Part shown: positions 62,141-64,000 of the stretch, in pieces
How the letters are laid out: each line of letters starts with the position of its first letter
Numbering within the stretch: the stretch's first letter is position 1
Assembly: GCA_039583875.1 (NCBI GenBank)
Contig: CM077166.1
Location: 90,580,564-90,644,563 of the forward strand
DNA: 64,000 nt
Direction: 5' to 3'
Origin: Platanthera guangdongensis
Taxonomy: Eukaryota > Streptophyta > Magnoliopsida > Asparagales > Orchidaceae
Program-made: the position numbers and the translations under genes
The notes under the pieces: model-generated
What the model was told of the DNA's origin: nothing
What the model saw: the letters and a program-made list of their open reading frames with translations, nothing else
Database searches by the model: none

Positions 62141-64000
62141 ATGACCCGAGGACAACCCTTAGAGTCTGAAGATTTAGACTTCGACCCTGAGATCGAACGC
62201 TCTCTTGCGCGTATTCGATCTCATCGCCGAAATCCTTCTTTAGATCCCGAGGAATCTATCGGAGAACCCACTGTTGTAGTTATGGCCGCCCCTAACCTTC
62301 CCCCGGCGGCCGAGCGTACTATGTCTTATTACGCCCGACCTAACCTGGATGATTCTGGGTCGAGTATTGTTCGCCCTGTGGTGGCCAATAATAATTTTGA
62401 AATAAAGTCAAGTGTCATTCAAATGGTCCAAAACGCCGTGCAGTTCGATGGACTGCCGGATGAGGACCCGAATGTCCACTTGTCCAATTTCTTTGAGATA
62501 TGCGACACCTTCAAGATCAATGGCGTCACTGATGACGCCATTCGTTTGCGCTTATTTCCTTTTTCCCTTAAGTCCAAAGCCAAGGCGTGGTTGAATGCCC
62601 TCCCGCGAGGATGTATCACCACGTGGGCTGAGTTGACGGAACGGTTCCTAACGAAGTACTTTCCGCCCGCAAAAACTGCAAAGTTGCGGGCGGACATTTC
62701 TTCGTTTGTGCAGAACGATCCTGAGTCTCTATACGAGACTTGGGAACGATTTAAGGAATTCCTCCGCCGTTGCCCGCACCACGCGCTGCCAACGTGGTTG
62801 CAAGTTCAAATTTTTTATAATGGGCTGAATTTTCAGACGCGTCAAATGATTGACGCGGCTGCCGGGGGTACGCTTAACAACAAAACCCCCGAGGCCGCCC
62901 AGGCTTTATTCGAAGAGATGGCTATGAACGCCTATCAATGGAACGTCCCGCGGGGACGGCCAAAGCCGGCGGCTGGTCTTTTTGAAGTGGATGCCACTGC
63001 TCTCTTGACCCTTCAAGTTGAAAGGTTAACAAAGCAGGTGGCGGAGATGTCTGCTGCCTCCTCCACTCCGCCTTGTTTTATTCCCCCTAACGTCTGCGTA
63101 GCTGAAGAGTTCGTGGACTTCATGGGAAATTCGGGTCGTCCTCCCTTCAACCCCAACAACAACCCTTATAGTAATAACTATAATCCGGGTTGGAGGAATC
63201 ACCCCAACTTCTCGTGGAGCAACCCGAATAATGCTCAGCGTCCCCCTATTTCTTATGCGCCCGGATTTCTTCCTCCCCCTCCTCTTCCGAAACCCTCCCC
63301 GATGGAGGAAAATTTTTCGAAGTATATTGCGTCCAACGAGTCAAATATCCGGAACATCACCGGATCGCTAAAAACACTCGAACAACAGGTTGGACAGCTG
63401 GCGAGGATGATGTCCGAGCGCGCGCTCGGGGCACTGCCGGGAAACACGGAGCCCAATCCGCGGGAAAACGCCAACGCTATAACCCTCCGTAGCGGAAAGG
63501 AGGTGGTCGATCCAAAACGGACCGACCCTCAGGTACATATTTCACCTCCGACCCCTCTTCCCCTTTCTTCGCTCACGCCGCCTTTACCTATTATAAAAGA
63601 AAAAATTATTTTAAACAAGGCTCTTCCGTATCCGCATAAGTTAGAAAACGAGCGTAAGGACGCGCAATATGAAAAATTTATTTTATTATTAAAACAAATT
63701 CACATTAATGTTCCTTTTTGCGAGGCTATCTCGCAAATGCCCAAATATGCGAAATTTTTAAAAGAACTACTTTCTAATAAACGCAAATTAGAGGATATTT
63801 CGCATGTATCTCTCAACGCTGTCTGCTCGGCGGCCCTTACTAATAAATTGCCCGCAAAACAAAACGACCCGGGACGGTTTTCCATCCCGTGCCTTTTTGG
63901 CGATATATTAGTAAAGTACGCCTTAGCTGATTTAGGGGCTAGCATTAATCTGATGCCGTTCTCGCTCTTTTCGCGTTTAGGTTTGGGTACTCCTAGTCCT
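62141..64000 (+). CDS. gag: Element F Gag-protease, 5' part of an open gag-pol frame
   Basis: The frame starts at ATG 62141 (MTRGQPLESEDLD) and contains no stop for 620 codons to the window end. Residues about 85-240 hold the Gag core (MVQNAVQFDGLPDEDPN, LRLFPFSLKSKAKAWL, TWAELTERFLTKYFPP, ALPTWLQVQIFYNGLN). A Pro/Asn-rich region follows, with HPNFSWSNPNNAQ, a coiled-coil-like LKTLEQQVGQLARMM and ITLRSGKE. Protease begins near residue 520, with the catalytic DLGASINLMP at about residues 598-607. The ATG, the MTRG start and the spacing from the primer site agree with B. B has three stops over the same span. Intact coding suggests a young, possibly competent copy. Confidence 0.93.
   Translation, partial: MTRGQPLESEDLDFDPEIERSLARIRSHRRNPSLDPEESIGEPTVVVMAAPNLPPAAERTMSYYARPNLDDSGSSIVRPVVANNNFEIKSSVIQMVQNAVQFDGLPDEDPNVHLSNFFEICDTFKINGVTDDAIRLRLFPFSLKSKAKAWLNALPRGCITTWAELTERFLTKYFPPAKTAKLRADISSFVQNDPESLYETWERFKEFLRRCPHHALPTWLQVQIFYNGLNFQTRQMIDAAAGGTLNNKTPEAAQALFEEMAMNAYQWNVPRGRPKPAAGLFEVDATALLTLQVERLTKQVAEMSAASSTPPCFIPPNVCVAEEFVDFMGNSGRPPFNPNNNPYSNNYNPGWRNHPNFSWSNPNNAQRPPISYAPGFLPPPPLPKPSPMEENFSKYIASNESNIRNITGSLKTLEQQVGQLARMMSERALGALPGNTEPNPRENANAITLRSGKEVVDPKRTDPQVHISPPTPLPLSSLTPPLPIIKEKIILNKALPYPHKLENERKDAQYEKFILLLKQIHINVPFCEAISQMPKYAKFLKELLSNKRKLEDISHVSLNAVCSAALTNKLPAKQNDPGRFSIPCLFGDILVKYALADLGASINLMPFSLFSRLGLGTPSP

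Larger units (their letters stand above)
58880..64000 (+). mobile_element. Element F: Athila-type Ty3/gypsy retrotransposon, 5' part, possibly intact
   Basis: An LTR of about 3.1 kb (58880-61979) is followed by the tRNA-Asp primer site and a gag-protease frame that is open to the last base of the window. Gag and protease match element B closely. F is the last arrival in the right-hand stack (F in G in H). Its pol and 3' LTR lie outside the window. Confidence 0.9.

Overview
This window is plant nuclear DNA made almost entirely of nested LTR retrotransposons. I see no cellular gene, rRNA, tRNA or CRISPR array. The families present (Ty3/gypsy Athila, Tat with a second RNase H, Tekay/Del-like chromoviruses, and Ty1/copia SIRE-like and Tork-like elements) and their plant-type primer sites (initiator tRNA-Met TGGTATCAGAG; tRNA-Asp TGGCGCCGTTGCCGGGG) point to a flowering plant with a large genome. 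The sequence does not let me name the species.

Layout. Element A, a decayed Tat element on +, forms the left backbone and survives as four pieces (1-339, 22389-22556, 32413-33095, 44587-46487). Three elements split its reverse transcriptase/RNase H region: B, an Athila element on - (340-22388), itself split by C, a Tekay-like element on + (9457-20014); D, a nearly intact Tekay-like element on + (22557-32407); and E, a Tekay-like relative of C on + (33096-44586). Target-site duplications support these boundaries: CTAAT for C, ACCCT for D, and 4/5 matches for B and E. A GC-rich block of uncertain origin follows (46488-48493). Element H, a SIRE-like copia on +, starts at 48494. It is cut inside its reverse transcriptase by G, a copia derivative lacking reverse transcriptase (54586-58879). 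G is cut inside its 3' LTR by F, an Athila element on + (58880 to beyond the end), whose gag-protease frame is open to the last base.

How the parts work together. Each full element has the order LTR, primer site, leader, gag, protease, reverse transcriptase, RNase H, integrase, polypurine tract, LTR. In C, D and E gag and pol lie in separate or stop-interrupted frames. In all three, an intron-like segment (74, 91 and 96 nt) sits at the same Gly codon just before the protease; it contains the gag stop, and removing it joins gag to pol in frame. This suggests splicing sets the Gag to Gag-Pol ratio. C and E also carry three tandem leader hairpins with one shared 12-nt loop and covarying stems. 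Several LTRs of unrelated families contain arrays of short palindromes, and D (Tekay) and F (Athila) share the same 38-nt, 18-2-18 geometry. These three signals are the main candidates for undescribed biology.

All calls come from reading the sequence; no alignment or database search was run, and lineage names rest on recognised motifs.
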